Source: Anseranas semipalmata (taxonomy: Eukaryota > Chordata > Aves > Anseriformes > Anseranatidae). From it: 64,000 nt of DNA. Both the position numbers and the translations under genes were made by a program. This document shows, piece after piece, positions 52,054 to 63,018 of the stretch (the stretch's first letter is position 1; each line of letters begins with the position of its first letter). The DNA lies in assembly GCA_013399115.1 (NCBI GenBank), contig VXAA01000912.1, forward strand, positions 62,169-126,168. The letters run 5' to 3'. The notes beneath the pieces are model-generated. The model was not told the DNA's origin and did no database searches. It saw only the letters and a program-made list of their open reading frames with translations.

Positions 52054-55000
52054 GTAAGTTGACTTCTGCATTAAGTTAATGAAAAAAATAGAATGTAAGT
52101 GCCAATATGAGCTAAGAAAACATACACCATGCTGTAAAGGCTTTATTTTGATTGTATAGTAATGAATAATGGCTCAATAATAGGCTCAGGATTAGACAGG
52201 CCTGTCTTTGAGCTATCTAGTTGTGAGCAAGTCAGGCAAGTGAAAACAGATTTTCTCTCCTTTTTTTTTGTTTTTTGTTTAGAGTAATATAAACATCCTT
52301 GGTGTTGTATATGCCCAATAAACAACATCCTGCATTACAGAGGATGAAAATAATAACAAATAGTCGTGATGTTTCTCTCCCTTGAAAGCATTCTTTTGAG
52401 TATGTTCTAAAACCAATAGAAACAAGTAAACTTAAGTCACATTGTATTTGGAGGGTTATTATTCATTTACCAGTAAATGGGAATTTTTCTAGTGTAGCTT
52501 GTACAGAAAAGGCAGGTTGCTATTCATGTAGAGTCCATTTACAGCTGCTGAATTATCATTCATGTGGTTTCCTGGTTGCCATGCAGATTCTTTGCATATA
52601 TTTAGAAGAATTCAGGTTTTGAGCTGGATTTCAAATCAGCACAGCAGACTGCAGTACTTTGCAATATCCTTTGCCAGTGGCACATACAAAATAATAAGAA
52701 AAGAAAACATTTATTAAGAAAGGACAGAACCTCAAGTATCATTTGTTGAATGGTGGGTAGCCAGAGTAGACTTGTCATGATGTCTATATTGTAATTGCAA
52801 AGCCAGAACAAAAATAATAGTCTCTGTTTCCAGTGCAGACAGTCTCATTTTCCTGTGACAAATCTACCTTATCTACCACCTAAGGCATTATAAACATAAA
52901 AAAAGGATTAATAAAAAATGATGTATTGTGTTATTTGTATTCTGTTCAGGATGGGGGTAGATTGTTTCCAAACACAATTCACTTTTGTTCTAAGCAAACA
53001 GGCCATTGCACAGGAATAATAGTATAACTCTAAGTACAAGCGCATTCTTAAAATCTTTATAATATCCATCATTAGAAGGACATTGAAGTAAGCTTCTAAC
53101 AGGTTTTATTTAAAATTTTATGCATAGGAAGTGTGTCATAATGATTAAAAAAATATAACTAACATGGTAACCTAGATACCTCCAACACACGTGCTATTTC
53201 TAATGGAGATCTGTTTGTGTTATTTAGGAGTTTGAGTTTGACCCTTCATTTAACCAGCATGCCTAATATTTAGTAAGACACGTGTAATTCAAATTATGTA
53301 CAAATGCAAAAATAATTCTGTACAGAGCAGTAGCACCAGGAAATACAGCTGTAGTGTTATGACTATCAGCTATGTTTAACAATTTGATTGCCTTTACTCA
53401 TCTGGATAATAAGTAAGGTTTTAAACGAGCAGACACTCTGTGCCATGGACTTAATTTTATTGTGTGGGCAACTGGAAAATCAGCGTTGAGAAAATGTTCA
53501 TAATCAAGCAAGTTTTACAATCCACACAATATGACGACTGCTCTGTAGGAAAGTATACTAATGACAACTCTTTTGTAAGTGTGGATATGTGTTGGAAGAT
53601 TCGTCATTGTATTTCATGGTATCCACTGGGCCATGGAGTGAGGTGTATTAACTGGCTAGGCAGCTGAACTATTTCCACAAACTTTTTAAATATTTTAAGC
53701 TTTCATGTAAACCTGATTTAATGGCAATAAGATACATTGTAAAGATACAATTTATGGAACATAATTTAAGTTAATCTTAAAAAATGTGTTCACACGAGGA
53801 GAAACAAAACAGCCTTGGTACTAATTAGAATTCCCATCAAGTAGCAGGAGTAGTAGTAACTTTTATTTAACCAGGATAATTAAAACCTTTGAGACTATCA
53901 GCTTATTTGCAAAAGTATCCTGGGGCAACAGTGGTTTATCTATGCAAAGTAACAATCAAACACAATGGAAAACAAAATTAAAATAAAATAGAAAAGCTTA
54001 CAGCAATTATTGATCAAAGCAATATCATTCTGTGGTTCAAAGAAAAGTTCAAGATTTTCACAAATGCTTGCAATCCTTATTAAAATTCTGTGATGAAAGG
54101 AAATTGCTACAGTAATGCATACCAAAGATACAATGCTTTGGTAAAATGCTTTCATTATACTGTATTTTGTGTTGACGGCCTTTGCAGCAACTTTGAGGTA
54201 GTATCAACACTAAGACTATTGTCCCCTCCTCCACTTTGGCCCCCCAGTAAACCGAACCCAACAAATAGGCTTACAGCTATCCGTTCCTTTCACTGATGGT
54301 CAGGTCAATTCATATGCCTTAGTGGGAGACCAGCAAAGTATGGTACTGCTGCACCTATAAATTCCTCTTTTTATATTTAGAGAGGAATTAAAGATTAACA
54401 CTAAGTATAGTTTAGATTAGATGTATTCTAAGATTTTTACAAATGATGTTTTTGGATGAAATTCTTTGCTGCACCTCTTAGATTATTTTCCGTGTTCCAT
54501 ATTGGTCTGCATTTATAAAAGCAACATTATCAAGACATTTTAAGCAACCAAACAAATATTTACAATGTAAGAAAATAAATAGAGTGAAAATGGATCAAGT
54601 TCCTTTCCAAAAGTTTTGAAGGAAAACAATCTGAAAATTTATGTTAAAATAGGAGGAGTTGGGATCATAATAACTGAATTACAATTCTGAACAAACTTGC
54701 TGTGAGAACATATGGGGCTGGACATAGGCTAAAGGCCGTTAATTTTTTTGTTCTCTCACTTTCATATAGTTCTGCATTAAAGAAACTCTTTTAAGTAGTA
54801 AGCTGACTGATTTTAAGGTTTTTGTAGTTCATAAGTAAACTTTTTAATATATATATATTTTTTTTACTTTTCATCAACTGTGTTTCAACATTCTGCTGGA
54901 TTTACATGTTGTATTGATTTTTCTCTCAGACTTTCTATCGAATGCAGCTATTGCTTCAATTATTTAGTGTTGGGGTTCCTTGGTACACGTTTTGTAGGTT

Positions 55001-55137
55001 TTCAGAAAAAATGGAAACTAAGGTCATATCCTTATTACTGAAATCGATAGGTTCATGTTAGTTTGAGTGACTAGAATATCCAGAGAGAGTCAAAAAGTCT
55101 TTCTGACAAACTTTGGTTGAATAACGTGATTCTGAGA

Positions 55138-55188
55138 GACTATGATAAAAAATCTCAAAGGATTTTTGAGTTTTTTTTTATCATAGTC
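55138..55188. repeat. Near-perfect inverted repeat (hairpin)
   Basis: The left arm (55138-55159) begins GACTATGATAAAAAA and ends CTCAAA. The right arm (55165-55188) is its complement, apart from a longer T run and one mismatch. The loop is about five bases. The stem is roughly 22 bp, so a transcript could fold into a simple hairpin. It could be a short inverted duplication from fork template switching. Its arms do not match any mobile element I recognise. Confidence 0.8.
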
Positions 55189-57590
55189 ATCGAACAGGAT
55201 TCCAGTTAGTGTATATTGAAAAAAGAAGAATGAAAATAAACTGCAGCCTCTTCTATGAAAACTTGTGAGAAATAGCTATGTGACTTATGGGGAGATATTA
55301 TGCATGCGCCTTTACCTGGTCCCCTTCCTACCTGATACTTCCTTTGAAACTGTTTTCAGTATTTCAATCTTCTAAGCCATGTCAGCAGCTATTATTTTTA
55401 AAATGTTTCTTTCTTTTCCTCTGAATATGAAATCTCTCCATATTCTATCAGTGGCTAAAATTGTAAGAAAAGCCTACGTGATTTTTTTTAGCCCTAGCCC
55501 ATCCTCGCTGGCAGAAGTAGTCTAGGTGTTGAAGTGCACATGAAGTAGCATCTGATACATAAAAACTACTGAAGTAGCTCATCTTTATGTAAATGTAACC
55601 TTGTTAGTACTGCTAAAGCCAGTGAGAAATATGTTAATTCAGTGTCTGTATGCTGTTTCAGTGGCACACATTTTCAGGGCTTTGTTAGCAGTTATTAAAG
55701 AATGTAGGTCATCTCATTCATGGAAGTAGCAAAATATGTGCTTGGTCTTTTCCTTTTTTAAGAATGTTTTTGGTGTGTTGCCCAGGTGTGATGGACAGCA
55801 CCTGGGGCTTCTCTGTTGTTCACAGCTGTATCCTCTTGCTCTGAAAAGGGGGTGGAGATGGTGCCTATACCTGGGGAGGAGGTAGTGAGCAAGGACTTGT
55901 GGGGACAAGCTTTGGGGCATTTTGTACCATTTGCAAAAGGACTAGGATTGAAGGGGAGAGCAGCTAGCCGTGCTTCAGAGAGCATTGGAAGAATTGCCTG
56001 GAAAGGTACTGGCTTAATTCTGAATTGCTCCTGGAAAGAAGAACTTGCCTACAGGGATGCAGGCAGAAAGTCAGGCTTGTACTTCTTTTCTGTCATGTTT
56101 TAAATCTTTTTTCAGATAAAATGCGGACTTTCTCAAACTTTTCACTGGTTCAGTGTTCCCTTGCAGCATGCCTAACTTTAAATACTGTCCTATTCCCGTT
56201 GGCTTTTCAGTGTGAATTTGAGGTGTGTGGGGGTATTGGGATATCTCAGGAAGATCCCCCAGGCCTATGGCAAACTGTGTAGGGTATATCAAAATATGTA
56301 AATGCAGTGTACTTGGAGTCTGAGAGCACTCCAGAGCAGAAATGGGCAGTGAAGTAAATCAGAAGTCTCTAAACTGAATTCCTTCCTGGAGGAGGTGACC
56401 CTTATGTTGGTGCAGAGCTCTCTCCCGCTACTGGAGAGCGGAGAATGGTCCTATTGCTGGTTCTGTGTCACTGTTACTTCTGCTATTATCTTCACATGAG
56501 TAGTGGGACAGGCTTTTCTGTGTGTGAGATGAAAGGCATTAGCATAGGTGTTCTTTTTAATAGTTAAAGCAGATTTTCATACCATATCTTTGTTGTAGAG
56601 TAGCAGAGCAAAGCTAGTTGTTAAGGCTTAGTTTGCAAGATCACTTGTTAAATCATGTGCTTGAGCCTTCAGATTTCAGATCCCTGGAGAAAGAGGAAAA
56701 AAACTGAGGCAGAAAACATGAAGCAAATCGCCCTGTGATAACTGTGTATAAGAAGCATGTTGCGCCTGCCTTTAAATTCCTAGGAACGGATAGGCTGGTC
56801 GCTGGAAGGCAGGCCTGTTAAAGCATGAGAAATCTAGCTCTAATTCAATTTGCTCCCTTTGGGAGGTCAGACACTGAGACAGAAATTGGCCTATCTTGTA
56901 AAAACTGAGCTAGCTTGATGTGGTTAAGCATGCAACTGTTTACGACCTTGAAAATTTTGCTGCAAGTTCCTGAAATTGTGTGCCCTTCTCATTTCAAGAA
57001 CTTGCTCCATCTGAGACTGAGAAACATTGCTTTATCTCATGTCAGTTTGGTTGTCTAAGTGCAAAGTAAGAGCAATACATTCCCAAGGTACTCCTCCCCC
57101 AGATTTCTGCCTAAATGAAAAGGGGAAGAAAAGGTTCCTGCCTCTGCTCACATTCAAAGCAGAGAAGCTTGGAAGGCCAGATTACATTGAGTGCTTGCTG
57201 AAAGGAGCCTGTGGGGTGTTTATTTGGCTTTTGAAATACAAGACAGTCTGAAGTGGACTCTGTGAAGCTGCTTCGCAGGCATTTCAGGAGAGAGAAGAAG
57301 AGACAGGTGTTGCTGCATTTATTTATTTTTTGTTCATTTTTATTTTGAACAGCGAGGGCTAGATAGGTAGCAAAATGTGTAAGGTGTGTCCCTGCCACTT
57401 TAATGGGAAATTAAAAATATTACTTCAGTTCTAGTTCATCTAGCAGCCCACCTATATATTTACTCTCTGTATAGTGGAATTTCTGCTATACAGTTGTATT
57501 TGTGAATACCGGTGGTTTTGAGCCTCTTTCATCATGGCACGGCTTCTGCATACGCGCTCATTTGAGCTAGTTCCCATGTTATTGCTTAGC

Positions 57591-57721
57591 ACAGAATCAC
57601 AGAATGGTTTGGGTTGAAAGATCATCTAGCTCCAACCTCCCTGCTGTGGGCAGGGACATCTTCCACTAGATGGGGTTCCCTAAAGCCCCATCCAACCTGG
57701 CCTTGAACACTTCTAGGATTA
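57591..57721 (-). mobile_element. CR1 LINE 3' end fragment
   Basis: The + strand reads ACAGAATCACAGAATGGTTT, then the typical GATCATCTAG..CCAACC and GGGCAGGGACATCTTCCACTAG segments, and ends after GAACACTTCTAGGAT. This is the reverse complement of a CR1 3' end, so the element lies antisense to BANK1. It is truncated to about 130 bases with small deletions. Confidence 0.9.
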
Positions 57722-58083
57722 TCTTTGTGTAAAGTGTAAACCAACTCCTGAGTGCTCCTCTGCTGTTGCTGAGCTTCTTTTGGTGCCCAGTGAAGCAGAC
57801 TGAGCTAGCTCCATAGTGCTTAGTGTAAAATATCCTTGCTGTTTGAATCCCTGTAGTCATACTTCTTGTCACACCCAGAAAAGAAGCACTTAATAATGGT
57901 TACCTTGAGACTAATTAGGAATGGATCTTGGCCTTTTGTCCAGACGGAATTAAGCAATCAAAAAATGATCTCATAGCAGTAAATGAGGATTTCCCTTGTC
58001 TAAGGACCAAATGCTTGGTAGGAAGCTTATCTAATAGGTTGCTTGCTATCAGTTTCTTAATCTGTCAGCAATGTTCGTGCCCA

Positions 58084-58531
58084 AAGAAGGACAACGAAGC
58101 TGGTGAGGGGTCTGGAGAACAAGTCTTATGAGGAGCGGCTGAGGGAGCTGGGGTTGTTTAGCCTGGAGAAGAGGAGGCTCAGGGGCGACCTTACCACTCT
58201 CTACAGGTACCTTAAAGGAGGCTGTAGCGAGGTGGGGATTGGTCTCTTCTCCCACGCACCAGGTGATAGGACAAGGGGGAATGAGCTGAAGTTGCACCAG
58301 GGAGGTTTAGGTTGGACATTAGGAAAAACTTCTTTACTGAAAGGGTTATGAGGCATTGGAACAGGCTGCCCAGGGAAGTGGTTGAGTCACCATCCCTGGA
58401 GGTATTCAAAAGATGTGTGGATGTAGAGCTTAGTGATATGGTTTAGTGGAGGACTTGTTAGTGTTAGGTCATAGGTTGGACTAGGTGATCTTGGAGGTCT
58501 CTTCCAACCTAAATGATTCTGTGATTCTATG
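58084..58531 (+). mobile_element. CR1 LINE 3' fragment, sense orientation
   Basis: The sequence begins near AAGGACAACGAAGCTGGTGA and carries the C-terminal end of CR1 ORF2 ([20 protein letters not shown]). It then runs through the 3' UTR to the terminal repeat TGATTCTGTGATTCTATG. It is the same subfamily as the copy at 12527-13611 but in opposite orientation, and the two share several hundred bases of inverted similarity. It lies 480 bases upstream of exon 6, in the sense of BANK1 transcription. The frame of 82 codons at 58103-58351 belongs to the element. Confidence 0.93.
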
Positions 58532-59015
58532 TTAGGCCATGGCTGATGGAATTGATGCTGTTCCCTACCTAGCAAAGTGCACAATCTTAATGTGAGGGTT
58601 TCTGATAACAGAGTGCTACTGTATTCCTAAAACTCATCCTGAATTACTGCTGTAATGACACCTTGGATTTTTTGGTACCTGGCATCTGTCAGAACAGCTC
58701 CTGGTTATTCGACTACATTGTCATAGCTAAATCAAGAGTAGATAAATACAAATCTTCCCGTCCTTACCCGTCCTTCAGAAATTTTTAGTCATGGCTGAAC
58801 CTTGTAAATTATAATATCTGTTTCTTTTCAATTGGATTGTGTTATCCTCTCAATACCTCTTCTGTGACTTTCAAAAACTATGCTGATCTTACTAAGAGTG
58901 AGTTTGTAATAATGCTGCTTGAATAATTTGATTCACTTGCAACCTGAGGATAAAGTTAAAAATGCATACGCAACAAATTCACTGATTTTATTTATTTATT
59001 TTGTCTTTCAAACAG

Positions 59016-59136
59016 GCTTTTAAATTTTCTTCTGTAGAGAAGCTGGACAGTATTCTGACTTTGTTATTGGAAACCAAGATAATTACTTCTGAATTCAACA
59101 CATCCCAAAGTGAAGAGCAGTGCCATGAACAAGCTA
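59016..59136 (+). CDS. BANK1: BANK1 exon 6, end of the DBB domain
   Basis: This exon encodes residues 282-321 and the first base of the next codon: AFKFSSVEKLDSILTLLLET, then KIITSEFNTSQSEEQCHEQA. It matches the C-terminal helical part of the DBB region (the ..ICQAFKF...LD..L...LK.. pattern seen in BANK1 and PIK3AP1) just ahead of the ankyrin repeats. The acceptor is ttcaaacag|GCT. The best donor is GCTA|gtgagt at 59137, giving a 121-nt exon leaving at phase 1. A second GT four bases downstream is weaker and would shift the frame. The next exon, with KYTHFKELPTLLH-like ankyrin entry sequence, is not found before 64000. Confidence 0.92.
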
Positions 59137-59444
59137 GTGAGTACCTTCTTATTTACATTGGTTTTGTTACTGCTGCTATGGTTATTACTGTAAATATTTA
59201 AAGCTTGTCTTATTAACATTTATAAGACCACTGGTGAAATGCAGGAATCCATGACAAAGACAGCATAACCAACAAAAAAAAAAATGGAAAAAAGAATTCT
59301 GTAAAACATTAATTCATGAGTCAGTACTATGTATTTAGAGTTGTCCGAATGTTTGATCAGCTTTGGATTAAAAGCAAATTAACAACTTTTCAGCTCAGCA
59401 AATTTACACTCACGGAGAAAACAGGCAATAAGAGACATGATGCC

Positions 59445-59451
<7 letters not shown>

Positions 59452-59488
<37 letters not shown>
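59452..59488. repeat. (TG)n microsatellite
   Basis: About 18 uninterrupted TG dinucleotides lie 315 bases downstream of the exon 6 donor. The tract is probably length-polymorphic. Confidence 0.95.
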
Positions 59489-59490
<2 letters not shown>

Positions 59491-59622
59491 ACTAATTACT
59501 CTTTTGCAATACTCACAAACTTCATGCTCTTGAAGTTTGAAATAACAAAACAAAGCATCTACATTCATTTTAGTAACTTTGTGCTTGATGGTTTTCATTA
59601 CATTATTCTGGCCAAAAGATGA

Positions 59623-59694
59623 TTATACTATTTATATATATAATATGTAAATATTATATATATATATATATAATATATATACATATATATATGT
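59623..59694. repeat. (TA)n-rich tract
   Basis: About 70 bases of imperfect TA repeats can fold back on themselves and lie shortly after the TG microsatellite. This is simple sequence. Confidence 0.9.
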
Positions 59695-60780
59695 AGTGAG
59701 TTAAAATAGGATTTGTCTATGAAGTAGAGGTACTGTATGTGCAATTCAGTAGTGTACCAACAGAAGCTACTGTTTAGTGGAGGGTTTTGTTTGAATGAAT
59801 TAACCACTTATTAAGGATTCAAGTTGTATTGCAATAAACCAAGAGTTTGATTATTTAGTTTGTGTTTTGAAAACATCATTATGATGTTATTTTAGATGTG
59901 TGTTGGACCTCAGCTTTTCTAAGAAACTGTATGCTTCCCTTCTGAAATAGTTAAGAAAGAAGTGTTCGAGTTGTTGGCTGACTCGTGCTTTGTGACTGGA
60001 CTATGGTTTTGCGAGAAAATAAAATCACAGTGTTCGAGTACAATGTAACACTTCTCATAACCAAATATAACAAATTTTAAAGGTAATGTCTACTGTGACC
60101 ACTATCATGCTTCCTTCAATTTGGGTAAGGTTTCTCTGACGATGGAATTCACCCCTCTGTAGTAGATAAACATGATTTCTCTTCTCTTGCATTCTGAAAA
60201 TGAGCTTAAATGTGAGTCTGGGTTGGTGGAAGCAAAGAAGTGGAGCGTTAAGTGGGGCATCTGTCCTCAACACGTTCCTGTGCAAGACTGCAGGAGAGGG
60301 GGTTTACAGGATGTATTAGAGCATTGTTCCCCACGTGAAATGTTAATTCTGATGAACAAAAGATTTCTCTGCTTCTCTGGGAACTCGTCAGATCTAGGCA
60401 CGTTTTTGAATATTGAGAATAATGCTTACCAACCTGTAATCCCTCGTCAAAAGGCCTGTGCAGTTCAAGAGCAAGCTGACTGCTCGTGAGCTTGAGCCAA
60501 ATAGCGACCTTCCTAAAATGAACTGGTTTGATGTATGGTGCAACAAGAAAGTACCGAGCTGGATGCTTAGGATCTTGATAAAAGGAGGTTACAGAGCTGG
60601 AAATATTCAGTGTGGGAGGCCTAGGGCTCTGATCCCCCTTCTGCCAGAAAGGTATTTAAACACATGTCCTTGACTCAGTATGAGAGGATGTCAAACAGGC
60701 GTTAAGACACATTCAGGTCTAGTAGAGGACCAACATCTCATTTCTCTGCCATTTTTATAGCATTTTATTCCAAGCACCTC

Positions 60781-60823
60781 TTTTTTTTTTTTTNTTTTTT
60801 TTTTTTTTTTTTTTTTTTTTTTT
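60781..60823. repeat. Long poly-T run with one N
   Basis: The run is 43 bases, T apart from one undetermined base at 60794. The N suggests sequencing uncertainty in the homopolymer, so the true length is unknown. No retroposon body is recognised beside it. Confidence 0.95.
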
Positions 60824-61428
60824 CCAAAGAGAAAATGTCAAAGAATGAAAACTGATTAAATACTTGTGGGGAGGAATTGAAGCTATTAACAAAAAGCTCT
60901 TTACCACTGAGATAAATTATTTTTATCTCTCTGAACAGGCAGAAGAATCAGTCCCAATTTCATAATTCTATATTTTCAGCTTTTTCCCCTTGTGGTCAAA
61001 ACAGGCTGACATGCCAGAATTCCAGTTCTCAGCTTTCAGGGGAAAGACACTTTGCATTGAGACATACGTGGTTGAATAGAGGCACATAGATACATCAGAA
61101 TACAGATGCCAATACTTTAACATCTCAGTGGCTGCCTACATGTGATTCCTGTAGGATTCTTGACCACTTCTAGATTTTGCTTCTGAAAGCCTATTGAACT
61201 CAATAAGGAGAGCTTCTGATTAGGTTTGGTATCAAATGCTTAGTTCATAAAGCTTTGAGTATGTCATTTTCCTCCAAAAGCTTGTGACAGCTTTTTGTGC
61301 ATCTGTCATCTGGTGGACTGTAGTTAATCTGCCTTTCCCAGTCTGGGTGTAATACTTCTAAACATGGAAGCTAGATGCTTCCAAAGTAAGGATGCACTCC
61401 TTTCAACCTCAACACTAAAACAAGCATA

Positions 61429-61431
<3 letters not shown>

Positions 61432-61464
<33 letters not shown>
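61432..61464. repeat. Poly-T run (T33)
   Basis: Thirty-three consecutive T lie in intron 6. This is simple sequence with no recognisable SINE or LINE attached. Confidence 0.93.
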
Positions 61465-61468
<4 letters not shown>

Positions 61469-62140
61469 CATATCCTTAGGAGACTATTTCATCTCTGCAG
61501 TCATTGGTGTGACTACTTGCCCCATGAGACATGGATACGAGAAGGCTTTTCCTCTGTGGTGTTACTTTGCTGCTTTATTTTAACTTTATAGATAGCACGC
61601 TGGGATACAGCTGATAAATCGCTGTACTTGAGAGCTCTCAATATGAACTCAGTGTACAAATATTGAAGATAACATGATTAATTTTATTGGATAACTGAAG
61701 AATTGCATGGTTTGACTTCTCACAAAGTGTACAGCTGTGTGATTAAAAATTTAGGACTGTAAAACTAAATATAAAATCTAATAGGAGAAGTGCATGTTTC
61801 TTTTTGTGATGCTTGGCTATATTAATGACAGTTTAGATCAAGAAATCAACAGATGCATATTTGCTTACACAATTTTTCCAAGAACCCCCTCCTCCCTTTT
61901 TTCCCGGAATGGCTGTTTAACAGTTCTTTTTACTATGGTGAATGTCAGTACTTGTGAGAGGTTGGTGTCTGGGCTAGCAAAATAAAAATGGATGGTAAAG
62001 GTGCAAAAGATCAACTCCTACGCTATTTTACTTTCAGTGCATCTATTACAAATATGTCTCAAACTCACTAGAATATTTTTAGTATTCCTGTCTCTTTTAA
62101 AATACTAATAAAAAGAACAAGGTGTCATGATAAACTTGCT

Positions 62141-62258
62141 ATAGAATCATAGAATCATAGAATCCTTCAGGTTGGAAAAGACCTCTAAGATCATCCAGTC
62201 CAACCCATAACCTAACAATACCAAGTCCATCATTAAACCATATCACTAAGTTCTATAT
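62141..62258 (-). mobile_element. CR1 LINE 3' end fragment
   Basis: The + strand begins with the CR1 terminal repeat in triplicate (ATAGAATCATAGAATCATAG). It continues CCTTCAGGTTGGAAAAGACC, GATCATCCAGTCCAACCC and CACTAAGTTCTAT, then loses similarity. It is a 5'-truncated copy of about 120 bases, antisense to BANK1, of the same general type as the copies at 12.5 and 58.1 kb. Confidence 0.92.
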
Positions 62259-62982
62259 CCTATGTGACTATAATATCTAACAGAACACTTTACCTTCTTA
62301 AAATAGGTATATCATAAGGGAGGTTTTTCGGATGATGTCATGGATCACAAATACGTATTCTAGGAACCTGAATTTCATGCCATCTAAGCAAAGAGAATTG
62401 TTTGAGCAACACATCAGACATTATGGAGTCCCATGCAATATGAAAGCCTAGGGCTGTAGTCCTGCAAGCACTTTAACAAGTATGTAATGTTCTTCCTATG
62501 TAGGATCTGACTTGCTGGATTACTTGCAGGAAGAAAATTGCATCTCTGCCTACATTGAGGCAGTGGTGACACTATCTTTAGATGTTGTTTGACCTCCTCT
62601 TAAGCTTGCAAGTATTATTAAAATGAAATTGATTTTTGAAAGATTGGAAGTGGTAAAAAATGGGAATTCATGCTGTTGTTTTACAAACCAGGGTTTCCAA
62701 TGATAGCCATGGGAATGTATTTTCCCATAGATAAGATGGGTTTCAGTTGCTTGCTTTTGATGAAGCATCCTGTTGTAATAGTTACTGTAGTAACCAAAAA
62801 GTAAATTGGGAGTCTCTACCAGCAGAATATTGTTGGAACTGCTCTATGTGTAAAAGCTTTTCAGAAGTAAAGTGCACGTTTTGGACTTGAACTGCGCCTT
62901 TCTTGTTTTAATTCATTTGTTGTTGTATGTTTTGTTTAGTTGAATAACATCTAAAGAAGATAAAATGATTGATATAATTGTT

Positions 62983-63018
62983 CAATGTTCAAAAGACAAT
63001 GTTCAAAAGAACATTGTC
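62983..63018. repeat. 14-bp tandem duplication overlapping a perfect 10-bp inverted repeat
   Basis: CAATGTTCAAAAGA occurs twice head to tail (62983-62996 and 62997-63010). The second copy lies within a perfect hairpin, GACAATGTTC-AAAA-GAACATTGTC (62995-63018), with a four-base loop. It is probably a small template-switch event. Confidence 0.85.

Larger units (their letters stand above)
52054..59015 (+). other. BANK1: BANK1 intron 5 (7.0 kb)
   Basis: The intron starts gtaagt and ends ttcaaacag. It contains two CR1 3' fragments in opposite orientation near its 3' end (57591-57721 minus, 58084-58531 plus) and an inverted repeat at 55138-55188. The remainder is AT-rich sequence with no recognised coding region. 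Small frames at 55816-56103 and 57111-57398 are not convincing. Confidence 0.85.

Noticed and set aside
26559..59136. Identification as PIK3AP1 (BCAP) instead of BANK1
   Set aside because: The DBB exons resemble both paralogues, but the TIR-like exon (EEWALYL, YKCKLLIL, EISTDQEPE) and the NPGEIFI and WNKKV segments follow BANK1 more closely.
60172..60673. Two overlapping frames of 105 and 71 codons in intron 6
   Set aside because: No recognised domain and no phase-compatible splice pattern with BANK1. They do not contain the expected ankyrin-entry sequence.
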